Notes under the pieces: model-generated
Told to the model about the DNA's origin: nothing
Seen by the model: only the letters and a program-made list of their open reading frames with translations
The model's database searches: none
NCBI GenBank assembly: GCA_002238445.1
Contig: MPML01000010.1
Location: 1-64,000, forward strand
Direction: 5' to 3'
Length of the DNA stretch: 64,000 nt
DNA from: Caldilineaceae bacterium bin5
GTDB taxonomy: Bacteria; Chloroflexota; Anaerolineae; Caldilineales; Caldilineaceae
Shown here: one piece after another, positions 42,938 through 51,390 of the stretch
Numbering within the stretch: the first letter of the stretch is position 1
How the letters are laid out: every line of letters begins with the position of its first letter
Made by a program: the position numbers and the translations under genes

Positions 42938-44419
42938 ATGATTCCTGCTCGAAGCCCCGAATACCTCGCTGGCATGGTGCGCGAGTTGCTTCTCCTGCCG
43001 AGCGAAACCGAGTGGGTAGAATTCAAGGGCAACAACAATAACCCGGAAACTATTGGCAAAAATATCTCCGCCTTGGCGAACGGTGCAGCCGTCAACGGAA
43101 AGACGTCCGCCTCAGCCATTTGGGGAATAGACGACGAAACGCATGCAATTGTTGGTACTAACTTTTCTCCGTCAACTGCAAGAAAAGGAAACGAGCCGCT
43201 TGAGACTTGGTTGTACAGTAAGATTAACCCGAACATTGAGTTTCGTTTCAACGAACTTAATGTTGATGGCCAGCGGGTCGTACTCTTGGAAATTGAACCT
43301 GCATCGCGTCAGCCCGTTTCCTTCGGCGGTGAGGACTTTATCCGTGTAGGCGGCAGCACGAGAAGTCTCAAAGACTACCCTGAGAAGCAGCGTACACTCT
43401 GGCATGTCTTCGACCAAATCACATTTGAAAATCGTGTCGCTGTAGAACAAGTCAGTGACGAAGATACTTTACAGAACCTCTACTACCCCGCCTACTTCGA
43501 TCTACTTGACAGGTCTATCCCGGACGGACGTGCTGCCATTCTCAATGCGCTCAAAGACGATAAGCTGATCGCGCGCTGCGACGCCGGGGGCTGGAACATC
43601 AGCAATCTGGGAGCTGTCCTGTTTGCCCGCAATCTGAATGACTTTCCACAGATCAGGCGTAAGGCCATGCGTGTCATTCAGTACAGCGGCGCGGGTCGCA
43701 CCGAAACGTTGAGAGAACAGGAAGTAGTGAACGGTTATGCCGTCGGATTCCAGGGAATTATTGAGTACATTATGGCGCTCGTACCCACAAACGAAGTCTT
43801 CGAACATTCCTTGCGGCGGTCAGTGCCGATGTTTCCTGAAATCGCAGTACGTGAATTGGTCGCAAACGCACTGATCCACCAGGATTTCCGTATCACCGGC
43901 GCTGGGCCCATGGTGGAGATTTTCGACAGCCGTATCGAAATAACCAATCCGGGCAGACCGCTGGTGGAAACGGATCGCTTTGTGGATTCGCCGCCGCGGT
44001 CTCTTAACGAAACCTTGGCTTCCATGATGCGCCGGTTCAATTTTTGTGAAGAACGCGGCAGTGGAATCGACAGGGTTGTTCAGCAAGCGGAGTTCTATCA
44101 ACTACCTGCGCCATTGTTCGAGGCGCCCAATGGCTTTACAAGGACAACTCTTTTTGCCCAGAAGCCCTTGGCCGAAATGGATAAGACGGACAGGGTGCGG
44201 GCCTGTTACCTGCATGCGTGTTTGCGCTATGTGATGAGACTTCCCATGAACAATGCATCGATTCGGGAACGTTTTGGCATTGCAGAGAAGAATTCGTCTC
44301 AAGCATCAAGGCTTCTTAATGAATCCGTAGATTCAGGGCTGGTCATTATTCGGGACCCCGAAGTTGGAACTAAGATCCGGACATATCTGCCTTACTGGGC
44401 TGGAGAGTTGCTCTACTAA
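42938..44419 (+). CDS. AlbA_2 domain / ATP-binding (divergent GHKL) regulator-like protein
   Basis: 493 residues, starting in an ATGA overlap with the preceding frame. N-terminal AlbA_2 (Schlafen-like) domain: ETEWVEFKGNNNNPETIGKN, ISALANGAA, IWGIDDETHAIVGT, FIRVGGSTRSLKDYPEKQR. Middle divergent histidine-kinase-type ATPase module (HATPase_c_4): VRELVANALIHQDF (N box), EITNPGRPL (G1-like) and EERGSGIDRV (G2-like). C-terminal winged helix at about 415-480. Such proteins are annotated as transcriptional regulators or occur in defence islands; the true role is unknown. GC content is visibly lower than in the flanking metabolic genes, and an 88-bp repeat array follows directly. Confidence 0.8.
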   Translation: MIPARSPEYLAGMVRELLLLPSETEWVEFKGNNNNPETIGKNISALANGAAVNGKTSASAIWGIDDETHAIVGTNFSPSTARKGNEPLETWLYSKINPNIEFRFNELNVDGQRVVLLEIEPASRQPVSFGGEDFIRVGGSTRSLKDYPEKQRTLWHVFDQITFENRVAVEQVSDEDTLQNLYYPAYFDLLDRSIPDGRAAILNALKDDKLIARCDAGGWNISNLGAVLFARNLNDFPQIRRKAMRVIQYSGAGRTETLREQEVVNGYAVGFQGIIEYIMALVPTNEVFEHSLRRSVPMFPEIAVRELVANALIHQDFRITGAGPMVEIFDSRIEITNPGRPLVETDRFVDSPPRSLNETLASMMRRFNFCEERGSGIDRVVQQAEFYQLPAPLFEAPNGFTRTTLFAQKPLAEMDKTDRVRACYLHACLRYVMRLPMNNASIRERFGIAEKNSSQASRLLNESVDSGLVIIRDPEVGTKIRTYLPYWAGELLY

Positions 44420-44426
44420 GGACACC

Positions 44427-44835
44427 TGCTTGACGGTTGTTTGACTGGATGTCCCGGAATTGCCACAATTGACTGGTTTCAGCGGTTCTGTAGAGGGATG
44501 TGATAGCAGGAATATGCTTGACGGTTGTTTGACTGGATGTCCCGGAATTGCCACAATTGACTGGTTTCAGCGGCTCTTTAGAGGGATGTGATAGCAAGGA
44601 TTTGCTTGACGGTTGTTTGACTGGATGGTCGGGAATTGCCACAAATGGTCGGTTTCAGCGGCTCTTTAGAGGGATGTGATAGCAAGGATTTGCTTGACGG
44701 TTGTTTGACTGGATGGTCGGGAATTGCCACAAATGGTCGGTTTCAGCGGCTCTTTAGAGGGATGTGATAGCAGGAATTTGTTTGACGGTTGTTTGATTGA
44801 ACGGCCGGAAACAGCCACAATTGGCAGTTTCACCC
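44427..44835. repeat. 88-bp tandem repeat array (four full units plus a partial)
   Basis: Units begin TGCTTGACGGTTGTTTGACT at 44427, 44515, 44603 and 44691, exactly 88 bases apart; a fifth diverged unit starts at 44779 (TGTTTGACGG) and fades by about 44835. Units 1-2 share TGTCCCGGAATTGCCACAAT; units 3-4 share TGGTCGGGAATTGCCACAAA, so duplication occurred in steps. 88 is not a multiple of three, so the array is non-coding. Each unit carries TTGAC-N5-TTTGAC and a small AATTG/CAATT hairpin. It fills the gap between the AlbA_2 gene and the DUF1638 gene. Confidence 0.92.
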
Positions 44836-44873
44836 CCTCTCCGGGCGTCTCTTTCGGGGTCAGGAGCACTTAC

Positions 44874-45467
44874 TTGAAGATCGGAATCATAGCCTGCGGC
44901 GCAATCGTGCGCGAACTTATCGCCGTCGCCAACCGCCGCGGCTGGGACTACGAGCTGACCGCCGTTCCCGCCCAGCTCCACAACCGCCCCGAACGCATCG
45001 CCCCGGCCGTCGCGAAAAAGCTCGACGCCTGGGCTGACCGCTTCGACCGCATCCTCATCGGCTATGCCGACTGCGGCACCATCGGCGCGCTCGATTCCCT
45101 CCTGGCCCGCTATCCCCATGCCGTGCGCATCCCCGGCCCCCACTGCTACGAGTTCTACGGCGGCGCGCTTTTCGACCAACAGGCCGAACGCCAGCCGGGC
45201 ACTTTTTACCTAACCGATTTTCTCGCCCACCACTACGAGGGCCTCGTGATAAAATCGCTGGGCCTCGACCGCCGGCCGGAGTTGCGCGACATCTATTTCG
45301 GCAACTACGAGGAGCTCCTCTATCTCCGCCAGCTGCCGGACCAGGACGAGAGCGAACGCGCCCGCGCTGCAGCGGCGCGGCTGGGGCTGGCTTACAGCGA
45401 GATCGATTCAGGACTGGATGAATTGGAGCAGCGACTGGTGGAGTTGATCGAGAGTGAAGAACGGTGA
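44874..45467 (+). CDS. DUF1638 domain protein
   Basis: 197 residues from the TTG at 44874, with CAGGAG seven bases upstream; the frame also runs back through the repeats but without an RBS. Pattern of DUF1638: LKIGIIACGAIVRELIAV, HNRPERIAPAVAKKLD, ILIGYADCGTIGALD, IPGPHCYEFYGG, with conserved Cys in ACGA, ADCG and PHCY. From memory, DUF1638 genes often neighbour corrinoid methyltransferase genes, together with PF13769 and homocysteine methyltransferase genes. The fusion gene 2.8 kb upstream fits that grouping. The biochemical role is not established. Confidence 0.8.
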   Translation: MKIGIIACGAIVRELIAVANRRGWDYELTAVPAQLHNRPERIAPAVAKKLDAWADRFDRILIGYADCGTIGALDSLLARYPHAVRIPGPHCYEFYGGALFDQQAERQPGTFYLTDFLAHHYEGLVIKSLGLDRRPELRDIYFGNYEELLYLRQLPDQDESERARAAAARLGLAYSEIDSGLDELEQRLVELIESEER

Positions 45468-45479
45468 CCACCGACCACC

Positions 45480-46451
45480 ATGCGTCGAGTCCTCTTCCTC
45501 TTTCTTGACGGCGTCGGTCTCGGGTTGGATGATCCGCAAATCAACCCGCTCGCCGCGGCCGCGCTGCCTACGCTGGCAGCCCTTTTCGACGGCCATCCGC
45601 TCACCGCCTCCAGCGGGCGTTTTAGCAACGGCGACGCGCATCTGATCCCGACTGATGCCCACATGGGTGTGCCCGGCCGCCCCCAGAGCGCCACCGGCCA
45701 GACCGCAATCCTGACCGGCGTCAACGCCCCCGCCCGTCTGGGGGAGCACTACGGTCCGCGCCCGGACCAGCGCGTGCGCGACATCCTCGACGAGGCCGGC
45801 ATCTTCGCCCGCCTCCACGCGAAGGGTTATGCCACCGCCTTCATCAACGCCTATCCCCAGGGCTACTTTGACGCCGTCAAGCGCGGCAAACGCCTGCTGA
45901 GCGCAGTCCCCTACGCAGCGCGGCGCGGCGGGTTGCAGCTGCGGACATGGCAAGAGATGGTTTCGCAGCAGGCCCTGTCCGCCAACTTCACCGGCCACGG
46001 TTGGCGCACGCAGTTGGGCTATCCCGATGTGCCGCTCTACACGCCGCAGGAAGCAGGCGCGCAGTTCTGGCGTCTTGCCCAGCCCGTGCGCTTCGCCTTC
46101 TTCGAGCACTGGCTGACCGACTTCCTCGGCCACTACCGCGATCTCGGCGGCGCAATTGAGAACTTCGAACGCATTGACGGCTTCTTGGCCGGTCTGTTGG
46201 ATGCAATGGACTGGCAGCAGACCCTCCTGATAATCGCCAGTGACCACGGAAATGTCGAGGACTGTTCAATCCGCAAGCACACCGAGAACAAAGCTCTAAC
46301 CATTCTCGTCGGCAGCCGGGCCGCGGCCTATGCCCAGCGCGTCCACCGACTGGACAACTTCGCCGATATCATTGCCGATTTTATGGACGAAAAAGACACC
46401 GCCGCCGGCCAGTTACCAAGCCCTTTCAATCAGATGCCAACCACCTGTTAG
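45480..46451 (+). CDS. Alkaline-phosphatase-superfamily metalloenzyme (phosphomutase-like)
   Basis: 323 residues. Begins RRVLFLFLDGVGLGLDDPQIN, with the first metal-binding aspartate in LDGVG. HMGVPGRPQSATGQTAILTGVNA supplies the Ser/Thr position used in this superfamily, and IIASDHGNVEDCSIRKHTEN supplies Asp-His and His metal ligands. This is the layout of the metalloenzyme family (cofactor-independent phosphoglycerate mutase, phosphopentomutase, nucleotide pyrophosphatases), but shorter. Substrate unknown. It starts 12 bases after the DUF1638 stop and shares direction with the PHP and PfkB genes; phosphate-ester chemistry links the three. Confidence 0.8.
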   Translation: MRRVLFLFLDGVGLGLDDPQINPLAAAALPTLAALFDGHPLTASSGRFSNGDAHLIPTDAHMGVPGRPQSATGQTAILTGVNAPARLGEHYGPRPDQRVRDILDEAGIFARLHAKGYATAFINAYPQGYFDAVKRGKRLLSAVPYAARRGGLQLRTWQEMVSQQALSANFTGHGWRTQLGYPDVPLYTPQEAGAQFWRLAQPVRFAFFEHWLTDFLGHYRDLGGAIENFERIDGFLAGLLDAMDWQQTLLIIASDHGNVEDCSIRKHTENKALTILVGSRAAAYAQRVHRLDNFADIIADFMDEKDTAAGQLPSPFNQMPTTC

Positions 46452-46524
46452 ATCGTTAAGAGTCCAACCGCCCGTCCAACCTATCCGCCTTTGTAAGCCG
46501 CCTATTCAACAGATTGGAGAAACT

Positions 46525-47427
46525 ATGGAACTGCCGCCATTCGCCAACCCCGGCCGCTTCTGGAAAGGAAATCTTCACACCCACTCGACCCGCTCCGACG
46601 GGGGAAAGCCACCGCAGGAGGTCTGCCGACTGTATGAACAGGGTGGTTACGATTTCATCGCCCTGACCGATCACTTTATGGAGCAGTACGGCTTTCCGGT
46701 CACCGACACGCGGCCCTTCCGTTCAGCCGGGTTCACGACTATCATCGGCGCCGAACTGCACAGCGGAGCCATCGAGAACGGCTCCGCCTGGCATATCGTG
46801 GCCGCCGGCCTGCCCCTCGACTTCGCGCCCACCGACCCGGAGGAAAGCGGCGCCCAACTCGCCGCCAGGGCCAAGGAGGCCGGCGCCTTTGTCGGCATCG
46901 CCCATCCCCACTGGTACACGCTTACCGAAAACGACGTCGCAGCCTTAGGACCGGCCCACGCAGTCGAGGTCTACAACGGCATAGCCGACGACGCCAACGA
47001 TCGGGCCGACAGCTGGCATCTGATGGACATACTACTGGACAAACGTCAGCGCTACTTCGCCTATGCAGCCGACGATGCCCATCTCAAAGAGCACCACGAC
47101 TTTCGCCGCGGCTGGGTGCAGGTGAAAGCCGAGGAGCTCTCCCCCGAGGCTCTGCTGACCGCGCTGAAGGACGGCGCATTCTACTCCAGCACCGGACCCG
47201 AGATCTACGACATCGCCTGCATCCCCGGCGAACGGCTAACTGTCCAATGCTCGCCCGCTGAACGCATCTTCATGACCGGTGTTGGCAGCGCCAGTCAGCG
47301 CGCCTGGGGCAACGGTCTCAAAAGCGCCGAGTTCGACCTGTCCGACTGGAGCAGCCACTACTGCCGCGTGACGGTGCGCGACCGCCGCGGCGGCAGGGCG
47401 TGGTCGAACCCGATCTGGTTCGAATAA
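46525..47427 (+). CDS. PHP-domain phosphoesterase-like protein
   Basis: 300 residues from the ATG at 46525, with TTGGAGA just upstream. PHP (polymerase and histidinol phosphatase) signatures: GNLHTHSTRSDG (H-x-H, about 15-26), DFIALTDHF, TIIGAELHSG, VGIAHPHWY and YFAYAADDAHLKEH. These give the trinuclear metal site. The last ~70 residues form a beta-rich domain (RIFMTGVGSASQRAWG). Probable phosphoesterase of unknown substrate. The stop overlaps the kinase start (TAATG), so the two are translationally coupled. Confidence 0.85.
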   Translation: MELPPFANPGRFWKGNLHTHSTRSDGGKPPQEVCRLYEQGGYDFIALTDHFMEQYGFPVTDTRPFRSAGFTTIIGAELHSGAIENGSAWHIVAAGLPLDFAPTDPEESGAQLAARAKEAGAFVGIAHPHWYTLTENDVAALGPAHAVEVYNGIADDANDRADSWHLMDILLDKRQRYFAYAADDAHLKEHHDFRRGWVQVKAEELSPEALLTALKDGAFYSSTGPEIYDIACIPGERLTVQCSPAERIFMTGVGSASQRAWGNGLKSAEFDLSDWSSHYCRVTVRDRRGGRAWSNPIWFE

Positions 47428-48359
47428 TGAACGACGTGTCTGATTCAGGGGGTCTGGCGGTCGATGTGCTCTGTCTGGGCATCGCCTGCTACGACCTTAT
47501 ATTCTCGGTAGACCGGCACATAGGCGCCGATGAAAAGATCAAGGCGACCGGCTTGACCTCCTGCGGCGGAGGCATCGCCGCAAATGCATCGATGACCGTC
47601 GCTCGCCTCGGATACTCCGTGGCCTTCGCCGGCTATCTGGGCCGCGATATGTACGGCGACAAACATCTCGATGAACTCGACGCGGCCAGCGTCAACACAG
47701 ACCTTGTCGTACGCGGCGAATGGCCGACATCCCTCTCCGCCATTCTCGTCAAGCCGGACGGCTCACGTGCGCTCGTCAACTACGGCCTTGGCAGAGATAT
47801 GCCGGGCGGGGAGGAACTCCAAATCGAAAACTGCCGACCGCGTGCGGTTCTGGTGGATGGACATTACCTCGCGGCAGCCGCACCCCTGGTCGCCAGCGCC
47901 AGCGTCGCCGGCATCCCCACCGTGCTGGATGGCGACACGCTCCATCAGGGCTCGAAAACGCTGATGGAAATGGTGGAATTTCTGGTGGTATCGGAGCACT
48001 TTGCCCGCCAATTCAGCCGCCAGGACGATGTGGAAGAAGCCCTGGCGCAGCTGAGTCGCTGCGCGCCCTCGACAATCGTCACCCTCGGCGAACGAGGATT
48101 GCGCTGGCGCAATCGCGCAGACAGCATGTTTGGCGCCAGCGCCGGCAGCTACCCGGCCTTCGAGATCGCTGCAGAGGATACCACCGGCGCTGGCGATGCC
48201 TTCCACGGCGCGTTCGCCGCAGGTCTTTCACAAGGGATGGCGTGGGAAGAACTGCTGCGCTTTTCCTCTGCCGTCGGCGCGCTCTGTTGCACCAGAAAAG
48301 GCGCACGCCTTGGCATTCCCACCGGCGCCGATGTAGCCGCGTTTCTGGCGCAGAATTGA
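47427..48359 (+). CDS. PfkB family carbohydrate kinase
   Basis: 310 residues from the ATG at 47427, which overlaps the previous stop by one base (TAATG). Ribokinase-like fold: VDVLCLGIACYDLIF, GGGIAANASMTVARLGYSVAFAGYLG (N-terminal PfkB motif), and DTTGAGDAFHGAFAAGL (C-terminal PfkB motif with the catalytic Asp). It phosphorylates a sugar or nucleoside with ATP. Together with the PHP and phosphomutase-like genes it may form a sugar-phosphate pathway, but the substrate is not deducible. Confidence 0.92.
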   Translation: MNDVSDSGGLAVDVLCLGIACYDLIFSVDRHIGADEKIKATGLTSCGGGIAANASMTVARLGYSVAFAGYLGRDMYGDKHLDELDAASVNTDLVVRGEWPTSLSAILVKPDGSRALVNYGLGRDMPGGEELQIENCRPRAVLVDGHYLAAAAPLVASASVAGIPTVLDGDTLHQGSKTLMEMVEFLVVSEHFARQFSRQDDVEEALAQLSRCAPSTIVTLGERGLRWRNRADSMFGASAGSYPAFEIAAEDTTGAGDAFHGAFAAGLSQGMAWEELLRFSSAVGALCCTRKGARLGIPTGADVAAFLAQN

Positions 48360-48490
48360 GCCGCAACAGTGGCAAATGTAAACGGGGAATAACCAATATC
48401 GGCTCCTACGCATCTTCGTCGCCTGACCGCACTGATTACGCGTTTTCCCGCCAAATTTCGAGCTTGTAACCCATTTAGTTTTCTTGTATT

Positions 48491-48519
48491 GTATGGTATG
48501 GTAAAAGTAGTGTATGGTA
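48491..48519. repeat. Direct repeats GTATGGTA spaced 21 bp
   Basis: GTATGGTA occurs at 48491-48498 and 48512-48519, two DNA turns apart, in an AT-rich patch (TTGTATTGTATGGTATGG) within the 357-base gap 48360-48716. Possible operator for the downstream PhyH gene, or chance low-complexity sequence. No -10/-35 pair stands out. Confidence 0.35.
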
Positions 48520-48566
48520 GTATCTGTATGAGGGAATCGCCGACCAAAGATGGCGGCGTTGGCAAG

Positions 48567-48586
48567 GGACGGTTTGACAGCCGTCC
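48567..48586 (+). terminator. Weak terminator-like hairpin
   Basis: GGACGG / CCGTCC six-base stem with an eight-base loop followed by GTTT, about 200 bases after the kinase stop. Too far and too weak to be certain. Confidence 0.3.
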
Positions 48587-48716
48587 GTTTCATTCCAATT
48601 ACCCCTCGCCAAGTGCCCGCTCATAGGTTCGTAGGGCACCAGACCGACGCCTCTGCGTCGAATAGCAAGACAACCATAAACTCAGCCTGGCCATTGTGGT
48701 TTCGGGAGGATTGAAA

Positions 48717-49583
48717 ATGACAGTAGCTGCTCCTGAGCGGCAGTTCGACGACGGCCTTACTGGCGACTACCCGCCTGGTCTCTACGATTCGACCGGAGTT
48801 GTCACAGGCGTCGACGGCTTTGCTGCCGTTACCGATGCCCATGTGGCCAGGTTTCACGAACAGGGCTTTCTGATTGTCGAAAACGCCTTCACGGCGCATG
48901 AAATTCAGGTGGCCCTGGACGGGCTGTTTCACCTGTTGTCGGGCGCAGTCGAGGAGTTCAATGGCGTTCAGTACGAACAGGCTTCTGCAGGCGTGGCTGT
49001 TGAAGAACTATCGCCAGAAAAGAAGCAGGACTATGTGCGCAAATTTATGAGCTTCGTCGACTACGACGTTCGCCTGAACGAATTCGCGCATCATCCTCTG
49101 CTACTCGCGCTGGTTGAACGCATAATCGGCGAAGCGCCTGTTCTGTTCCAAAGCATGGCGCTTCTCAAGCCCCCCCGTCTGGGCCGAGACAAGCCTTGGC
49201 ACCAGGACCACGCCTATTTTCAGTTCGAACTTAACACAAGGGTCGTGGGCTGCTGGATTGCCCTGGATGAGGCCACGATCGAAAATGGCTGCATGGTCAT
49301 TGCGCCGGGCAGCCACCTGGAAGGGCCGGTCGTCCACTTTAGACGGCGGGATTGGCAGATCTGTGATTCCGACGTGGACAACAGTGGGGCAGTAGCAGTC
49401 CCGCTAAAACCGGGCGGCCTCTTAATCTTCCAGAGTTTGCTCCACCACGGAACACCACCCAACAATACCGGGCTGCGCCGCCGGGCACTACAGTTCCACT
49501 ACCGGCCGCAAAGCGCGCCTCTCACCAGTCACGAGGAACGACTGGCGATTTTCGGCGGCGAAGGGTTGGGGGCCGAGTGCTGA
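48717..49583 (+). CDS. Phytanoyl-CoA dioxygenase (PhyH) family protein
   Basis: 288 residues from the ATG at 48717 with GGGAGGA six bases upstream. Fe(II)/2-oxoglutarate dioxygenase signatures: PWHQDHAYFQFE (H-x-D, about 161-163), the distal His in LLIFQSLLHHGTPPNNTG and Arg in LRRRALQFHYRP. VVGCWIALDEATIENGCMVI is typical of the family. Hydroxylase of an unknown small molecule. It is not closely similar to the PhyH protein at 31343. It stands alone and converges on the tRNA-Sec gene 12 bases beyond its stop. Confidence 0.88.
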   Translation: MTVAAPERQFDDGLTGDYPPGLYDSTGVVTGVDGFAAVTDAHVARFHEQGFLIVENAFTAHEIQVALDGLFHLLSGAVEEFNGVQYEQASAGVAVEELSPEKKQDYVRKFMSFVDYDVRLNEFAHHPLLLALVERIIGEAPVLFQSMALLKPPRLGRDKPWHQDHAYFQFELNTRVVGCWIALDEATIENGCMVIAPGSHLEGPVVHFRRRDWQICDSDVDNSGAVAVPLKPGGLLIFQSLLHHGTPPNNTGLRRRALQFHYRPQSAPLTSHEERLAIFGGEGLGAEC

Positions 49584-49594
49584 GTTAGGCAATT

Positions 49595-49691
<97 letters not shown>

Positions 49692-49698
49692 GCTGGCT

Positions 49699-49727
49699 AT
49701 TGTATCGGTTGAACTGAGCGCGGTCAA
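49699..49727 (-). promoter_or_regulatory. Sigma70-type promoter of the tRNA-Sec gene
   Basis: On the minus strand TTGACC (49722-49727) is followed 17 bases later by TACAAT (49699-49704). The -10 box ends seven bases before the mature tRNA 5' end, so transcription would start at or one to two bases before the tRNA. The rest of the gap 49692-49970 shows nothing else. Confidence 0.75.
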
Positions 49728-49970
49728 ATAAAGCGGCCGCGTTCAATATGAGAGTCCCATACGCTGGGCACGCAAGCCTGTCTTCCCCGGATCAGCTTGC
49801 CACAACGAAAGCACTAGAACCCAGATTTTATTCTGGTCTCTGGTCGCCGCACTCAACTGGAATGTGTGGCGTGGCCGTTGACTGACTTTTTGCGACTTTA
49901 TGGTCGCCGTCTCTTAACCAATAACCCATTTCCAAATATGCAACGCAGTTAGCGGTCTGGATAGAAAAGT

Positions 49971-51266
49971 ATGCACTTGGCTTGCCCCGAATGCGGCGCT
50001 CCGGTAGATGTTACCTCGTCGTTCACGAATTGCCCCGCCTGTGACGCAAATGTCGCTTCACATTATACGCCCGCGGAGATGACCCGGACGGTCTATCATC
50101 GCGCCCTCGAACATTATTCGATGGGAAATGAGGCAGCCGCGCTCGAGGGAATCGATCAGGGCATTTCCTTGCTGGAAGCGCCCGAGCTGCACCTGCTGGC
50201 AGCTCTGATCTATCGCAAACGCGGCGAATTCAAGGAGATGCGGGAGCATGTGGCCGCCATCCCCGCCGATGATATCCTGCGCAGCGAAGGCGAATGGCTG
50301 CTGCGCTCACACCAGGAACAGCTCCAATTGGGGCGGCGCGAAGAGGCCCGCAAACGCGGCCGTGCCAAGGGTACACAACTCGCAGTGGGCAAAGCAAGCC
50401 GGCAGTTCAGCACTGAATATTACCCGGCCCCTTTGGACAAGAAACAGGTTGCAAAAAGAGGCACCTTTAAAATACGGCGCAATCGCCTTCCCTGGGCAAT
50501 TCCTATCGCCGCCGTCCTGCTGGCCGTCATCTTCTTCTCGCGAGGCTCGGGCGATTCTCTGCTGACCGCGCTGCGGCAACTGCGTACAATTCCAGACCAA
50601 CTGACGTCATTCTACGCCTCCTTCACCACAGACGAACCGGCCGTGGAGACCGCCGCAGTCGACAGCGCAGACACCAGTTCTCAAAATAGCGCCGCAGCCT
50701 CCATAAACACGCCGCAGCCCGAAAACGCTTCCGCGGCGACTTCAGCCCCCACCGCCCTGCCGACGCCGGTACCAACGCAATCACCTCCGACACCCACCTC
50801 CGTCAGCAGTGCTTCTCCTGACGTGAAAGCGACGATTATCGCCGCCGCCCGCGTACAGTCTTACGATCTCAACACTTTCCTCAATGAACTGGACCGTCCA
50901 GACCTGGCCGCCCTCGGCATTCAGGCTTCCTGGGCCCAGGGAGCTCCCCCAGGCGAACTGATCGTGCAGGGAACCGTAACGATGGTCTCTGTTCAGCTCG
51001 AACTGTTGAATCTGATGACAGAGATCGAAGGCGTTACCTCGATCGACCACAGCGGGCTGGAGCTGGACTTGCCCGAAACTTACCTCGTTCGGGAAGGCGA
51101 AAACTTGCGGCACATTGCACTGCGGTTGTACGGAAACCCGGACCGCTGGACTGAAATCTACGATGCCAATCAGGACCTGATCGGCGAAGATCCCAATAAC
51201 CTTTGGGTCGGACTTTCGCTGACTCTGCCTCAGGAGGAACCCCCAGAGGAACAGATCCAGCAATGA
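49971..51266 (+). CDS. Zinc-ribbon, single-span membrane protein with C-terminal LysM domain
   Basis: 431 residues. N terminus CPECGAPVDVTSSFTNCPACDANV (4-27) is a four-cysteine zinc ribbon. Residues ~30-140 are helical and TPR-like. A basic patch (KKQVAKRGTFKIRRNR) precedes one membrane span (about 181-195, LPWAIPIAAVLLAVIFF), then a Ser/Thr/Pro/Ala-rich linker (~225-285). A BON-like segment (IIAAARVQSYDLNTFLNELD) is followed by a LysM domain (YLVREGENLRHIALRLYG, ~367-425) as in YgaU-like proteins. Cytoplasmic ribbon and extracytoplasmic LysM suggest a link between the cell interior and the wall. Function unknown. Confidence 0.75.
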   Translation: MHLACPECGAPVDVTSSFTNCPACDANVASHYTPAEMTRTVYHRALEHYSMGNEAAALEGIDQGISLLEAPELHLLAALIYRKRGEFKEMREHVAAIPADDILRSEGEWLLRSHQEQLQLGRREEARKRGRAKGTQLAVGKASRQFSTEYYPAPLDKKQVAKRGTFKIRRNRLPWAIPIAAVLLAVIFFSRGSGDSLLTALRQLRTIPDQLTSFYASFTTDEPAVETAAVDSADTSSQNSAAASINTPQPENASAATSAPTALPTPVPTQSPPTPTSVSSASPDVKATIIAAARVQSYDLNTFLNELDRPDLAALGIQASWAQGAPPGELIVQGTVTMVSVQLELLNLMTEIEGVTSIDHSGLELDLPETYLVREGENLRHIALRLYGNPDRWTEIYDANQDLIGEDPNNLWVGLSLTLPQEEPPEEQIQQ

Positions 51267-51390
51267 GTTCTGATCCTTCAGGACCGGGGCGCCCCGAATC
51301 TGCCGTAAGCCTGCTTTGGCCCCGAAACCTGGCGCCGACCGAGCATCGCCCGCACCTCTTTCGACACCTCCGCCAGCGGCAAACTGACGC

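Noticed and set aside
42651-42941. Intact 96-residue protein in the unshifted frame
   Set aside because: After residue ~28 the unshifted frame loses the DUF433 pattern, which continues in the other frame, so a frameshift explains it better.
44427-44835. CRISPR array
   Set aside because: The units are contiguous 88-bp repeats without unique spacers and no cas genes are nearby.
44333-44869. Several short minus-strand frames with repeated HPVKQPSS-type peptides
   Set aside because: They come from the 88-bp array; the period is not divisible by three and no start signal or domain is present.
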